Shown: positions 14,979 to 24,309 of the stretch, one piece after another | Layout: every line of letters starts with the position of its first letter | How positions within the stretch are numbered: the stretch's first letter is position 1 | Origin: Betaproteobacteria bacterium | Lineage (GTDB): Bacteria; Pseudomonadota; Gammaproteobacteria; Burkholderiales; UBA6910 | Assembly: GCA_016183615.1 (NCBI GenBank) | Contig: JACPEG010000027.1 | Span: 1-64,000, forward strand | Direction of reading: 5' to 3' | Length of the DNA: 64,000 nt | Translations under genes and position numbers: made by a program | Notes under the pieces: generated by a model | The model's database searches: none | What the model saw: the letters and a program-made list of their open reading frames with translations, nothing else | What the model was told of the DNA's origin: nothing

Positions 14979-16667
14979 TTAATCCTTGCCTGAGCGCCAG
15001 ATGGAAAAAATGATCCAGAGGCTGTTGAAGAAGGCGATCACGAAGCCGAGCAGCCCAAACACGGTGAGGATGGGAATGCCGAGCAGCGTGGGCCCGCCCT
15101 GCACCGTCATGACGATGGACGAGCCGATCACCAGGGATGCCGTGAGAATGCCGATGGTGGCCCGGTCGATGGCGCGGTCGAGCAGATGGGCGAAATGGTC
15201 CAGGCGCTTGAGATCCAGGTCGATCTTGAACTTTCCCCGCCGCACTTCCTTCACCAGCCGCACCAGGTCCCGCGGCAGGTCGGTGATGACGGCCAGGGCA
15301 TCGCGCAGGCCGTGCTGGCCGCGCTTGGCCAGCGTGGACGGCGCGTAGCGGTGCAGGATCACCTGCTTCACGAAGGGGGTGATGTGCTCGATCATGCGGA
15401 ATTCCGGGTCCACCTGCCGCCCGTAGCCCTCCAGGGTGATGAGGGCCTTGAACAGCAGCGTCAGATCCGTGGGCACCACGATATAGTGCTCGCGCATCAC
15501 CGCGGTGATCTCGTTCAGCACCTGGCCGACGTTGATGTCCTTCAGCTGCACCCGGTCGTAGGTGATGAGGATGGAGGCGATGTCGGCGGCGAGCTTCTCC
15601 TCGTCCACCTGGGCCTCGCCCGTCCAGTCCAGCACCACTTCCATGATGCCCTGCTCGTCGCGGCGCGACAGCGCCGCCAGCAGGTCCACGATCTGGTTGC
15701 GGCGGTTCTCGGTGAGGTAGCCCACCATGCCAAAGTCGATCATGGCGATGCGGTTGCCCGGCAGGTAGAACACGTTTCCCGGGTGGGGATCGGCGTGGAA
15801 GAAGCCGTGGATCAGGATCATCTTCAGCACCGCGTCGCTGGCGCGCGTCGCGAGCACCTTGCGGTCGAGCCCCGCCTCGTCCACCGCCTTGAGATAGGTG
15901 CCGGGCACACCCTCGATGTATTCCTGGACATTCATCGCCTCGCTGGTCCATTCCCAGTACACCCGGGGCACCACGATATGGGGATCATCGGCGAAGTTGT
16001 CCCGGAAGCGGTCCACGTGGCGCGCCTCCACCGCGAGGTCCAGCTCGCGCCGCAGGGACTTGGCGAACTCGGCCACGATCTGCACCGGCTGGTAGCGGCG
16101 AAACTCGTGAATCTCCGATTCCAGCAGCCGCGCCAGGTGGCTCATGATGCGAAGGTCCGCCTCGATCTTCGGCCGAATGGCCGGGCGGCGCACCTTCAGC
16201 ACCACCGGCGTGCCGTCTTCGAGCCTGGCCCGGTGCACCTGGGCGATGGAGGCGGCAGCGTGGGCCTGGGGTTCGATGTCCCTGAACACGTCCCCCGGCG
16301 CGCAGCCCAGAGCGCGCTCCATTTCCGGAAGCAGCGTCTCGAACGGCACCGGAGGCACCGCGCTCTGAAGCTTCTCGAACTCGGCGATCCAGTGGGGCGG
16401 GAACAGATCGACCCGGGTGGCGAGCACCTGCCCCAGCTTGACGAAGGTGGGACCCAGCTCTTCGAGCGCCATGCGCACCCGCACCGCCGGCTCCAGGTGC
16501 CGGAGCTCGGTCGCCTCGTTCCAGCGCAGGATGCGCCCGGCGCGCTCCAGCAGGTTGCCGAGGCCGATGAGGCGCACCAAGTCGCCGCCGCCGTAGCGGA
16601 TGACGATGGAGGTGATGTCGTGCAGGCGCGAGAGGTCCCGCACCACGCTCAGGGTTTCAACCAGCAT
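14979..16667 (-). CDS. ABC1/UbiB-family atypical protein kinase
   Basis: A 562-residue member of the UbiB/ADCK family, which supports ubiquinone biosynthesis and is anchored in the inner membrane. Family motifs seen are the KxGQ region GPTFVKLGQVLATR (residues about 73-86), the Ala-rich nucleotide loop AAASIAQVHRA and the kinase Lys in VVLKVRRP. HGFFHADPHPGNV and the metal-binding MIDFGMVG follow. Two hydrophobic helices at the C-terminus (TIGILTASLVIGSSIVM and IPILTVFGLLGFVIAFF) match UbiB topology. It is not next to other ubi genes here, so the specific quinone role is by family only. Confidence 0.88.
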   Translation of the reverse strand: MLVETLSVVRDLSRLHDITSIVIRYGGGDLVRLIGLGNLLERAGRILRWNEATELRHLEPAVRVRMALEELGPTFVKLGQVLATRVDLFPPHWIAEFEKLQSAVPPVPFETLLPEMERALGCAPGDVFRDIEPQAHAAASIAQVHRARLEDGTPVVLKVRRPAIRPKIEADLRIMSHLARLLESEIHEFRRYQPVQIVAEFAKSLRRELDLAVEARHVDRFRDNFADDPHIVVPRVYWEWTSEAMNVQEYIEGVPGTYLKAVDEAGLDRKVLATRASDAVLKMILIHGFFHADPHPGNVFYLPGNRIAMIDFGMVGYLTENRRNQIVDLLAALSRRDEQGIMEVVLDWTGEAQVDEEKLAADIASILITYDRVQLKDINVGQVLNEITAVMREHYIVVPTDLTLLFKALITLEGYGRQVDPEFRMIEHITPFVKQVILHRYAPSTLAKRGQHGLRDALAVITDLPRDLVRLVKEVRRGKFKIDLDLKRLDHFAHLLDRAIDRATIGILTASLVIGSSIVMTVQGGPTLLGIPILTVFGLLGFVIAFFNSLWIIFSIWRSGKD

Positions 16668-16714
16668 GACGGGCGACGGGGGTTGGCGGCACTCGACACC
16701 GCGGGCCGGATTCC

Positions 16715-17386
16715 CTATTCCTTCTTGCCTTCGCCCTTGCGCGGCTGCCTCAGGGCTTCGGCCAGCCCGGCGAGAAAGCCGCTCGCCGCGAGAGTGAAGC
16801 GGGCCGACAGCTCGCGGGCCGCCTCCAGGCTGGAGTACTTGCTCTCGAGGTAGGAGGTCGCCATGCGGTGGGTGAATTCGCTCATGGTGGCGGCCACCTT
16901 CGCCCCGGTGTCGGTGCCTGCCCGCTGGGCGTGGGACAGCAGCTCCTTCAACTCGGGCTTCATCTTGGCGCCCGCCGCCTCGGTCACCTGCGTGAGCGTC
17001 TGGATGAAGTCCTCTTCCAGCTTCTTCATGTTGGCGAGCGCCTGCTTGAGCTCGTTCTCCGAGAAGTCCTTGGTCTTGGTGGTGAGCTGCTTGAGGGCGA
17101 GATGCCCCGCTTCCGCGGCTTTCATCAGCGCCTCGTCCAAGCCCTTGATGGCCTCCGAGAGCGCCAGGCGCGTGTCGTTCGAGCGCTTCTCCGCGCCGAT
17201 CGTGATGCCCTCGGTCATGGCGCGCATGATGTTCTTCATCTCTTGCGGGTCCAGGCGCCGGCTCTGGATCGCCTGCAGCGTGAGGTCGCGCACCGAGGCG
17301 CGAATGTCCACGCTTTTCTGGACGGTTTCGCTGGCGGCCTGCTTCAGGCTTTCGTTGGACAGATCCTGGGGCTGCTGGTCGGTCAT
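16715..17386 (-). CDS. DUF6781-type helical protein
   Basis: A 223-residue cytoplasmic protein, almost wholly helical, rich in Ala, Lys, Glu and Gln, with coiled-coil-like stretches (NELKQALANMKKLEEDFIQTLTQ). It matches the general look of the uncharacterised DUF6781 family and also resembles phasins in composition. The start at 17386 has GGGAGGAGCC directly before the ATG. The gene ends 47 bases before the UbiB-like kinase in the same direction, so the two may be co-transcribed. No function is known to me. Confidence 0.65.
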   Translation of the reverse strand: MTDQQPQDLSNESLKQAASETVQKSVDIRASVRDLTLQAIQSRRLDPQEMKNIMRAMTEGITIGAEKRSNDTRLALSEAIKGLDEALMKAAEAGHLALKQLTTKTKDFSENELKQALANMKKLEEDFIQTLTQVTEAAGAKMKPELKELLSHAQRAGTDTGAKVAATMSEFTHRMATSYLESKYSSLEAARELSARFTLAASGFLAGLAEALRQPRKGEGKKE

Positions 17387-17502
17387 GGCTCCTCCCGATT
17401 GGCGATTGCAGAATGCGACACTCCGGCGCATTAAGCGGCGCGCCGGCGACGGCGAGTCCGCTTCAATTCGCGCCCGCTTACGACTTATTTTACCCTTTAA
17501 TC

Positions 17503-18471
17503 TTAGCGTGAACCGGACGGCCCCGCACCTGATTTCGGCTCTGTTCCTGCCGCCGGCCGCGCCGGATCGCCCCCTGGGACGGAATTTGAATTCATGAATT
17601 GCCGGATCCGGGAACGGATCGCCGGCAACGCTTCCTGTGCGGCCTTTTCTCCCTCCAGGATCGCCAGGTGCCGGCTCTCGAAATCGGTGGCGCCGATGAC
17701 TCCGGTGTTGGGACGGATCACCACGTCAGCAAGCGCGATCTCATGCCCGCTCAGGGACTGGCCCATGATGGAGAAGGTCTGAAGCAGTACATCGATGGTG
17801 TCCTTCACCTTGCCGTACCGGGGCTTGGCGCCGATGTCCACCGCAATCACGATGTCGGCGCCGAGGCTCTTCGCGACCTTCACCGGCACTGGGCTCGTGA
17901 GCCCTCCGTCCACGTACTCCCGCCCCGAGACATTGACCGGCTGGAATACCCCGGGGACGCTGCTGGAAGCGCGCACCGCCATCCCGGTATTGCCGCGCCG
18001 GAACACGATCATTTCCCCGGTCTGGAGATCGGTCGCGACCACCCCGAACAGCCGGGCCAGTTTCTCGATGGGCCGGTTGTTGACTGCCCGGTTGACGAAT
18101 TCCTGGAGCGACTCGCCCTTGATCACACCCCGGTTGGGCAGGCTCCAGTCGCTTACCGCAGACTCGTCCATCTGCAGGGCCAGCCGCTGGATCTCGAAGC
18201 CGCTGTGGCCGGCGGCATACAGCGCCCCCACCAGGCTTCCGGCGCTGGTTCCGACCACAATTTCCGGGACGATGCCCTGGGCCTCCAGCACCTTGAGCAC
18301 CCCGATGTGGGCAAACCCCCGCGCCGCGCCGCCGCCGAGGGCGACCGCAATCTTCGGGGGCTGGGGACTGGCGACGGGCTGGGGCGGGGCGGGCCTGGGT
18401 TCCGGAACGGTGGCGCAGCCGGACAGGGCGAGCGCGATCAGCAGGGCTGCGGTCTTGAGGAAACGGTTCAT
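17503..18471 (-). CDS. patatin-like phospholipase lipoprotein (RssA-like)
   Basis: A 322-residue lipoprotein with a patatin domain. The signal peptide ends in the lipobox ALSGC (Cys19). The patatin core shows the oxyanion motif GGGAARG (about residues 47-53), the nucleophile elbow GTSAG with its catalytic Ser, and the DGG motif (YVDGGLTSPVPV) with the catalytic Asp. The C-terminal tail is Pro/Gly-rich and probably disordered. Patatins are acyl hydrolases acting on phospholipids. The lipobox predicts anchoring to the periplasmic side of a membrane. The natural substrate is unknown. Confidence 0.85.
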   Translation of the reverse strand: MNRFLKTAALLIALALSGCATVPEPRPAPPQPVASPQPPKIAVALGGGAARGFAHIGVLKVLEAQGIVPEIVVGTSAGSLVGALYAAGHSGFEIQRLALQMDESAVSDWSLPNRGVIKGESLQEFVNRAVNNRPIEKLARLFGVVATDLQTGEMIVFRRGNTGMAVRASSSVPGVFQPVNVSGREYVDGGLTSPVPVKVAKSLGADIVIAVDIGAKPRYGKVKDTIDVLLQTFSIMGQSLSGHEIALADVVIRPNTGVIGATDFESRHLAILEGEKAAQEALPAIRSRIRQFMNSNSVPGGDPARPAAGTEPKSGAGPSGSR

Positions 18472-18587
18472 GGAAACGATGCTTGGCAGCGTAAAGCCGC
18501 TATTTTAGGGCATCCCGGTGGGCCTGTCGGCCGGAATGCCAACTTTTCCCGGGAGCCCGGGTCCAACGTGGAATCCGATACGGGGGA

Positions 18588-19289
18588 ATGGCGTTGCAGC
18601 ACCGGCTCATCGCAGTGATTCTGGGGCTCGCCGTCGGGCTGGCGACGGCCGCACGCGCGCAGGAACCATCCCGCAAGCAGCTGGAAGACTGGTTCAACGC
18701 CCCGCCCGAGAAGAGCGCGGCGAGCGTCAACGAGGGCGAACTGGTGTTTCTGGCGCAACCGCCCGGCAAGCCGGTTCACTATCACCGGAACGCGCTGGTC
18801 ATCCGCGAGGCGAGCCTGGACGACGGCTGGACCGAACTCACCCAGTGCCACGAGAACCTGGACGCGGTGCCCGCGGCCCAGATCCTGTTTCACCGCACCC
18901 GCACCACCGGCCTGCACATCATCTCCCACTCCGGGATCATCGACGCCTGGGTGGAGGGAAATTCGGTGCAGTTACGGGACATCTTCCCGGGTGCGAAGCT
19001 GTGCATCGGGGCCTTCAGCCAGGCCCTGCACGACAACGGCGACGGCACCTGGAGCCTGAGAAACGGGCCCTTCATGCGCAAGTTCCTGGACGGCTACTAT
19101 CCGATGCACGTGTCCATGACCGTGCGCCTGGAGAGCCCGGCGCTGCGCTTCGAGGGCATGCTGCCCGCGGCCCAGGAAGGGCTCCAGGTATCGAAGAACG
19201 GGCGCGAGGTGAGCTTCGACGCCTGGTTCGAGGGCCGGCTGGTGACGGAGATGCGGTTCTCGGCGGCTCCCGGAGGAGCCGCCAAATAG
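18588..19289 (+). CDS. exported hypothetical protein
   Basis: A 233-residue protein with a Sec signal peptide (LIAVILGLAVGLATAARAQ, cleavage near residue 25) and a mainly beta mature part. Nothing in it matches a family I recognise. Two cysteines (around residues 87 and 143) could form a disulfide in the periplasm. It is transcribed divergently from the patatin gene and convergently with bacterioferritin, whose stop is only 6 bases away, so it seems to stand alone. Confidence 0.65.
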   Translation: MALQHRLIAVILGLAVGLATAARAQEPSRKQLEDWFNAPPEKSAASVNEGELVFLAQPPGKPVHYHRNALVIREASLDDGWTELTQCHENLDAVPAAQILFHRTRTTGLHIISHSGIIDAWVEGNSVQLRDIFPGAKLCIGAFSQALHDNGDGTWSLRNGPFMRKFLDGYYPMHVSMTVRLESPALRFEGMLPAAQEGLQVSKNGREVSFDAWFEGRLVTEMRFSAAPGGAAK

Positions 19290-19295
19290 CGCCGC

Positions 19296-19760
19296 CTACA
19301 TCTGGGACTGCTGGTAGTTCTGCAGCCCCACCTTGCCGATGAGATCGAGCTGGATTTCCAGCCAGTCGATGTGCTCTTCCTCGCCCTGCTGGATGTCCTC
19401 GAACAGCTCGCGGCTCACGTAGTCGCTACCGGACTCGCAGTAGGCGATGGCCTCCTTCAGCACCGCGTGGTTCGCCATCTCCAGCTGGAGATCGCATTTC
19501 AGGATCTCCTCGACGTTCTCGCCGATGAGCAGCTTGCCGATGTCCTGCAGGTTGGGCAGCCCCTCCAGGAACAGGATGCGCTCGATCAGCCGGTCGGCAT
19601 GTTTCATCTCGTCCACCGACTCCTTGAACTCATGCTCGTCCAGCTTCTTGAGACCCCAGTTCTTGCACATCCGGGCGTGCAGGAAATACTGGTTGATGGC
19701 GGTGAGCTCGTTGGTGAGGACCTGGTTGAGGTAGGTGATGACCTTCTTGTCGCCTTTCAT
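19296..19760 (-). CDS. bfr: bacterioferritin
   Basis: A 154-residue heme-containing ferritin that stores iron in a 24-mer shell. The ferroxidase residues lie in [15 protein letters not shown] (Glu18 region), [13 protein letters not shown] (Glu51, His54), Glu94 and EEEHIDWLE (Glu127, His130). Met52 is the heme ligand. The start has AAGGAGG 8 bases upstream. A TATAAT box at 19921-19916 predicts a leader of about 150 bases that contains one copy of the GGCTGGCT element. It borders the iron/heme island and probably works with Bfd (35059-35253), which reduces and releases its iron. Confidence 0.96.
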   Translation of the reverse strand: MKGDKKVITYLNQVLTNELTAINQYFLHARMCKNWGLKKLDEHEFKESVDEMKHADRLIERILFLEGLPNLQDIGKLLIGENVEEILKCDLQLEMANHAVLKEAIAYCESGSDYVSRELFEDIQQGEEEHIDWLEIQLDLIGKVGLQNYQQSQM

Positions 19761-19800
19761 GTGCAGACCTCCTTAGGAAACGAACCACGCTTTGGGAGCT

Positions 19801-19840
19801 TGGCTGGCTATCCCGAAGGCATCGGGGAATGGCTGGCTGG
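19801..19840 (-). repeat. GGCTGGCT twin-repeat hairpin element, copy 1 (bfr leader)
   Basis: GGCTGGCT occurs at 19802-19809 and again at 19831-19838. Between them CCCGA and TCGGG can pair (inner stem of the segment 19810-19830). The element is 40-80 bases upstream of the bfr ATG and downstream of the predicted start site, so it would be transcribed. Related copies lie at 24233, 27804, 33748 (degenerate) and 33901. Confidence 0.6.
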
Positions 19841-19915
19841 GCCTGACAGGGGCCGGTAGCGGGCGCTCTTTGCGGACTGCGGCTCCGCCCCGGCAAGGCT
19901 GCTCTTGCAGTCTGC

Positions 19916-19921
19916 ATTATA
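19916..19921 (-). promoter_or_regulatory. bfr -10 box
   Basis: A perfect TATAAT on the minus strand, 156 bases upstream of the bfr ATG. The -35 (GCTTTG at 17-base spacing) is poor. It is the only consensus -10 in the 238-base gap 19761-19998. Confidence 0.5.
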
Positions 19922-19998
19922 GCCCATCGGATGGGGCCCAAAGCCTCGCCGGAATCATGCGGTTGCAATCCGCACAGCCTGACTGAACGAGAGCAGGC

Positions 19999-21117
19999 TC
20001 ATCTTGTTTCGGCCTCGGTACCGAAGCGCACGCGGCTCAGCTTCAGCGGCCGCACCGGCACACAGCAGCAGGCGAGTATCTCGCCGGCAGGCAGTGCCGC
20101 GGGAGCCTGCCGCAGCCAGCGCACCTCGCCCTTTTCGAGGCGCAGGCGGCAGTTGCCGCATTCCCCGCTGCGGCATTCCGCTGTAACGTCGATGCCGGCA
20201 GCTTCAAGGGCATGGAGCAAGGTCGGAGTCCCTTCGGATGACGCAATGCGCCGGCCGTCGATCTCCACCGGGTGATGCCAACCGCCGCCGGCATTGATGC
20301 CGAAGGATTCCCAATGCAGCCGCTCCGGGGCGACGCCGGCCTGGCGGAGCTGCCCGATCAGAACCTGCATCATTTCCTCGCGCGCGCAGAGATAGAAATC
20401 CGCCGCGGCGCTGCCGCCCTCGGCCAGGATACATTTGGCGTCGAGGCGTCCCCGCCAGCCGCTCCATGACGCCGCCGGCCGCGACAGGACCGGGTAGTAG
20501 CGGAACCAGGGTGCTTCTTCGGCCAGCGCACGGAATTCATCGGCCCAGGCCAGATCGGCCTCGAGGCGTGCCGCCTGGAACAGCACGACGCGCGGGCGCG
20601 CCCGCGCCGGCAAACACCCGATCCGGTGAACCATCGCGCGCATGGGTGTAATGCCGATGCCGCCGGCGACGAGAACCACGCGGCGCGCGTCCTGCAGATC
20701 CAGAACGAAAGCGCCCGCGGGCGGCGACACCTCCACCCCTGCCCCGGGCGTGAGCTGCGCGTGGAGGTGAGACGACATGCGGCCGCGGGTCTCGCGCCGG
20801 ATGCCCAGTTCGTAGGCCCGCGGCCGTGGCGACCATGCGGCGAGGGAATAGCCGCGCCTCAGGACACGCCCATCTACTTGAGCGCGCACGGCTACATGGC
20901 GTCCGGCCTGGAAGCGCGGCAGGCGCCGGCCGTCGGCCCGGGCCAGCCGCACGCGAAACAGATCAGGCGTGAGATCCACGCGTTCGGTCACCACGAGACG
21001 CAGGGGCGGGCGATTGGCGCGCCGCCGCGCGACGAGCAGCCGTATGCCGTCCCCTGTCATCGCCATCAGCGCAAGTGCAGCGGCCAGGAAGAAAGCCAGG
21101 AGAATGGCCGCGCCCAT
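19999..21117 (-). CDS. membrane-anchored ferredoxin-NAD(P)H oxidoreductase
   Basis: A 372-residue three-domain electron-transfer protein. One N-terminal transmembrane helix (MGAAILLAFFLAAALALMAM) precedes an FAD-binding barrel with RRGYSLAAW. An NAD(P)-binding domain follows with VAGGIGITPMRAM (about residues 139-151), and the C-terminal [2Fe-2S] domain has CRSGECGNC with a later Cys in ILACCC. This resembles phthalate-dioxygenase-reductase or CDP-6-deoxyglucose-reductase-type proteins. As last gene after the TonB-dependent receptor and PepSY protein, it may supply electrons for reducing imported ferric complexes (inference). The start at 21117 is chosen because it lies 15 bases after the PepSY gene end and begins with the membrane helix. 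Confidence 0.75.
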   Translation of the reverse strand: MGAAILLAFFLAAALALMAMTGDGIRLLVARRRANRPPLRLVVTERVDLTPDLFRVRLARADGRRLPRFQAGRHVAVRAQVDGRVLRRGYSLAAWSPRPRAYELGIRRETRGRMSSHLHAQLTPGAGVEVSPPAGAFVLDLQDARRVVLVAGGIGITPMRAMVHRIGCLPARARPRVVLFQAARLEADLAWADEFRALAEEAPWFRYYPVLSRPAASWSGWRGRLDAKCILAEGGSAAADFYLCAREEMMQVLIGQLRQAGVAPERLHWESFGINAGGGWHHPVEIDGRRIASSEGTPTLLHALEAAGIDVTAECRSGECGNCRLRLEKGEVRWLRQAPAALPAGEILACCCVPVRPLKLSRVRFGTEAETR

Positions 21118-21131
21118 CGGCACGGGGGCCC

Positions 21132-21914
21132 CTATTCGGCTGCCGGCGCCGCCGTCGCGGAGCTGGCCGGGCGGCCGGCTTGCAACATTTGAGACCGGCG
21201 CTGCTGGCTGCGCCACCACATGTAAACACCGGTCAGCGCCAGCAGCAGCATGGCGCCGCCCACCAGGTCTATCCAGATCCATTCGGCCTTCTTGCCAAGC
21301 AGGGCCTTGCCGGTGTGCAGATCCAGCACCAGCTTGCCCAGGGTCACGCGCGGCTGGGCGCGCGCGGGCAGCATGGCAAGTGCTGCGGCGACCTGCGGGT
21401 CCGCGCTCCAACTCGCGCCGCCGTCGCGGCTGACGACCACTCCTTGTTCCTTCAGTGTCGCCACCATGCCGCCACCGGCGGCGACGCCCACATGCCACAC
21501 TTCCTGGTCCAGGATGCGCCGCCAGTCCTCGCCGCGCCCGCGCCACAGGCCCTGCTTCGTGCCGACCAGGATCGCGCCTGCCGCTTCGGCCATGGATCGC
21601 ACTTCGACGTTGTTGAGGACTTCGACGGCCAGGGGTTGTCCATCCGGCAACACGCGATAAACGCCAAGCCGGGTGCCGATCCAGCGGCTGCCGTCCGCCG
21701 CAGTGAGCACGGCACGCGCCTCGGGCGGCTCCACCGCTCCGGGGCCGTAGCCGGGCAGCCACTCGGCCGTGACAGGTACCTTCCTCAAGCCCAGGCTCTT
21801 GTCGTGGGCGATCAGCACGGCAGTGAACGCGACCAGCAGTATGGGCAGCGCCAGCGCGAGGCTCACCCAGATGTGCCAATCTCGGGCGGTGAAGAGATTC
21901 TTCAGTTTGTTCAT
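21132..21914 (-). CDS. PepSY-associated transmembrane protein
   Basis: A 260-residue inner-membrane protein with a first helix near residues 15-35 (IWVSLALALPILLVAFTAVLI) and a last helix near 220-240 (WIDLVGGAMLLLALTGVYMWW). A periplasmic domain of about 180 residues with WD/YCF48-like beta motifs (GTRLGVYRV, GTKQGLWRG) lies between. PepSY-TM proteins often sit beside TonB-dependent receptors and act in reduction of ferric siderophores. The ATG at 21914 is backed by AAGGAG 7 bases upstream. It lies between the receptor and the oxidoreductase in one probable operon. Confidence 0.75.
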   Translation of the reverse strand: MNKLKNLFTARDWHIWVSLALALPILLVAFTAVLIAHDKSLGLRKVPVTAEWLPGYGPGAVEPPEARAVLTAADGSRWIGTRLGVYRVLPDGQPLAVEVLNNVEVRSMAEAAGAILVGTKQGLWRGRGEDWRRILDQEVWHVGVAAGGGMVATLKEQGVVVSRDGGASWSADPQVAAALAMLPARAQPRVTLGKLVLDLHTGKALLGKKAEWIWIDLVGGAMLLLALTGVYMWWRSQQRRSQMLQAGRPASSATAAPAAE

Positions 21915-22013
21915 GGGTTTCTCCTTGGGGTGAACACGCGTTTCAGCGCAAAAGACCATATAGGCGCGTCAGTCGCGCGCCGGCGCTGTCCGTCTCGCGA
22001 TCCATCGCGTTCC

Positions 22014-24200
22014 CTACAATTTGCCTTCCAGCGCCAGAAAGAAGCCGCGCCCGCCCTGCTCGATTTCCCGGGTAACGGTGGTCACCCCCTTGCTGTCGAT
22101 GGCGAACTTGTCCTTGTCCTTCTTCATGTCGAGCAGGTTGACCCCGGTCAAGCGCAGGCCGAAATTGCGATCCAGGCGCTTGTAGACGTATAGGTCAAGG
22201 AGCTTCTGCTCCGCCTCGAAGTCCTGGTTGGGGGCCGCGCCCGGGTCCTTGTTGAAGCGGGGAGTGAAGTTGTAGTTGCCGCCAAAGCTCGCGTCCCAGG
22301 CCAGGAGCTGGTAGTCGAAGCCGATGTTGTACACATAGGGCGGTTGATCCTTGACGTTGGTGGTCTGGCCGGTCGCGCTGTTCTCCAGGCGCGAATAGAG
22401 GCGGGTGGCGTTGGCGCGGAACATGAGCTCGGGCAGGCCGATCGCGTCCATGCGGGCGCGGGCGTCGAGTTCCACGCCCCAGACCCGCGCGTCGCCGACG
22501 TTGAAAGGCCGCTCCACGAAGCGCGCGCCTTCCAGCACGGTGCGCTTCTCGACCTTGTCGGTGATGTCGCGCACGAAGGCATTGGCGCCCAGCACGCCGC
22601 CGGATCGGGGCAGGAAGTTCTCCCAGGCGAGTTCCAGTCCCAGCGCCTTCTCGGGCTTCAAGTCCGGGTTGCCGGACTTGTCCGGGTCGGTGGCGGTTCC
22701 CGACTTGGTTTCGACGACCGAACTCAAGTCGTCGAACTTGGGGGGCTTCACGGTCTCGGTGAGGCTGGCGCGGAGATTGTTGCTGTGATTCACTCGCCAC
22801 AGGTAGTGCAGCGAAGGCGAGTTCGTCAGGTACTTGCCGCTGCGGCTCTGCCCGGCGCCATCGACGGAGCTCTGGGTGATGCGCTGGGAGCGCAGCCCCG
22901 GGGTCAGGAAATGGCCCTCGGCGATCTCGATTTCGTCCTGGAGGAACAGGACCCAGCGCTTCTCCGAGATGTCGAAGCGGTCGCCGCGGCCAGCGGCCTT
23001 GGTCACGCCGTTTTCCACGGTCTGCTTGTCGTCCTTGCGCGACTTGTCGAAGTACTCGATGCCGCCGCCGAGGCGGTGCGCCCCGAATGGCGACTTCAGG
23101 CGGGCGCCGGCAGAGGAGCCCTTTTCATCCACCGAACCTTTTTCCAGGGTGAGCTTGGTCTGCGCCCCGGCCGCGTTGAATTCGCGGGCGGTCTTTTCCT
23201 TATCCTCGGTTCCCGACTGCACCGCGGCGCGGAGGGAAAACTCGCCGCCACCGGCGAGCCGGGTTTTCCACTCGCCGCGCAGGCGGGTGATTTCCCGCTC
23301 CTTGTCCTCGATTTCCGTTTTCTTCCCATCGCCGGCGATGACGGCACCCGTGGCCGGCGGCGTAAGCTTGAACTTATCGGTGGTCTTGCGCTTGTTCTCA
23401 TCCACCCGGGACACGAAGGGGGTGAGGATGAGCTGGCTGCCGCCGCCCAGGTTGACGTTCAGGCGCGGGGCGAAGTCGAATCCGTCGGCCTTCAGGCGTT
23501 CGTCCTCGAATTCCTGTTTCCAGTCGGTGCGGGCGCCGGTAGCGGCGAATTTCTGCTCGTCCTTGGACTTGGTTTTCACCTCGCCTCGCTGGCCGATGGA
23601 GGCGTTGAGCAGCAGGCTGACGTCGCCGTAGCGGTTGCCGTACTGGCCCGAGAGGGTCCTGGTTTCGGCGTCGGCCGTCTGGCCGTTGGTCACCCCGTAG
23701 AGGGCGCGCGCGGAGGCGATGCGCCGCGAGGGGGCATCGCGCAGAACGATGTTGATGGTGCCCATCAGGCCCTCGTTGGGCAGGTCGGCGGTGGGGGCGC
23801 GGATAATTTCGATGCGCTCGATCATGTCGAGCGGCAGGCGGTCCACCTGGAGCTGGCGCTCCTTGGTGCCGGTGGGCACCGGCTCGCCGTCGATCAGGAT
23901 CTGGGTATAACCCTTGTCCAGCCCGCGCACCCGCACGTCCCGGGGCGATCCGGGCGGGCCGCTGAAAGTGACCCCGGGGAGCCGCCGCAGATAGTCGCCC
24001 ACGGTCATTTCGTTCATTTTGTCCAGTTCCTCGCGGCCATAGACCAGGCGGGTGGAGCGGGCATCCCTGCGGGCGTCGAAGTCGTCGCGCTCGGCGTTGA
24101 CCAGGACTACCGGCAGTTCTGATTCAGCGGCGGCGGCCAAAGCCGGGGTGAACCACAGGGCGAGGCACAAAGGTTTGAGTTTCAGGTGCTTGAGTTTCAT
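22014..24200 (-). CDS. TonB-dependent outer-membrane receptor
   Basis: A 728-residue receptor with signal peptide (LCLALWFTPALAAAAE), plug domain from about residue 40 (LPGVTFSGPPG, VRVRGLDKGYTQILIDGEPV, IERIEIIRAPTADLP) and a long beta-barrel ending in the terminal Leu-containing strand FFLALEGKL. The substrate is not clear. The barrel is unusually rich in charged Lys/Asp/Glu loops (KTKSKDEQK, DKEREITR). It follows exbD by 110 bases that hold one GGCTGGCT element, and it precedes the PepSY and reductase genes, which points to a ferric chelate taken up and then reduced. The start is set at the MKLKHLKL methionine. Confidence 0.9.
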   Translation of the reverse strand: MKLKHLKLKPLCLALWFTPALAAAAESELPVVLVNAERDDFDARRDARSTRLVYGREELDKMNEMTVGDYLRRLPGVTFSGPPGSPRDVRVRGLDKGYTQILIDGEPVPTGTKERQLQVDRLPLDMIERIEIIRAPTADLPNEGLMGTINIVLRDAPSRRIASARALYGVTNGQTADAETRTLSGQYGNRYGDVSLLLNASIGQRGEVKTKSKDEQKFAATGARTDWKQEFEDERLKADGFDFAPRLNVNLGGGSQLILTPFVSRVDENKRKTTDKFKLTPPATGAVIAGDGKKTEIEDKEREITRLRGEWKTRLAGGGEFSLRAAVQSGTEDKEKTAREFNAAGAQTKLTLEKGSVDEKGSSAGARLKSPFGAHRLGGGIEYFDKSRKDDKQTVENGVTKAAGRGDRFDISEKRWVLFLQDEIEIAEGHFLTPGLRSQRITQSSVDGAGQSRSGKYLTNSPSLHYLWRVNHSNNLRASLTETVKPPKFDDLSSVVETKSGTATDPDKSGNPDLKPEKALGLELAWENFLPRSGGVLGANAFVRDITDKVEKRTVLEGARFVERPFNVGDARVWGVELDARARMDAIGLPELMFRANATRLYSRLENSATGQTTNVKDQPPYVYNIGFDYQLLAWDASFGGNYNFTPRFNKDPGAAPNQDFEAEQKLLDLYVYKRLDRNFGLRLTGVNLLDMKKDKDKFAIDSKGVTTVTREIEQGGRGFFLALEGKL

Positions 24201-24232
24201 GTCACAGAGCATTTCCGTAAGGCATGGTTGCT

Positions 24233-24264
24233 GGCTGGCTGGTCGGCGGGGCCGCGGGCTGGCT
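24233..24264 (-). repeat. GGCTGGCT twin-repeat hairpin element, copy 2
   Basis: GGCTGGCT at 24233-24240 and 24257-24264, 24 bases apart, with CGGC (24244-24247) and GCCG (24251-24254) able to pair around a 3-base loop. It lies 33-64 bases upstream of the receptor start at 24200. Confidence 0.6.
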
Positions 24265-24309
24265 GGGTCGGTTTCAGGAATTGAGCAGGACGCGTCGACA
24301 GGTTCTACC

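Noticed and set aside
22014-24200. Cobalamin riboswitch upstream of the receptor gene
   Set aside because: The 110-base leader shows no B12-box or conserved riboswitch core; only the GGCTGGCT element is present.
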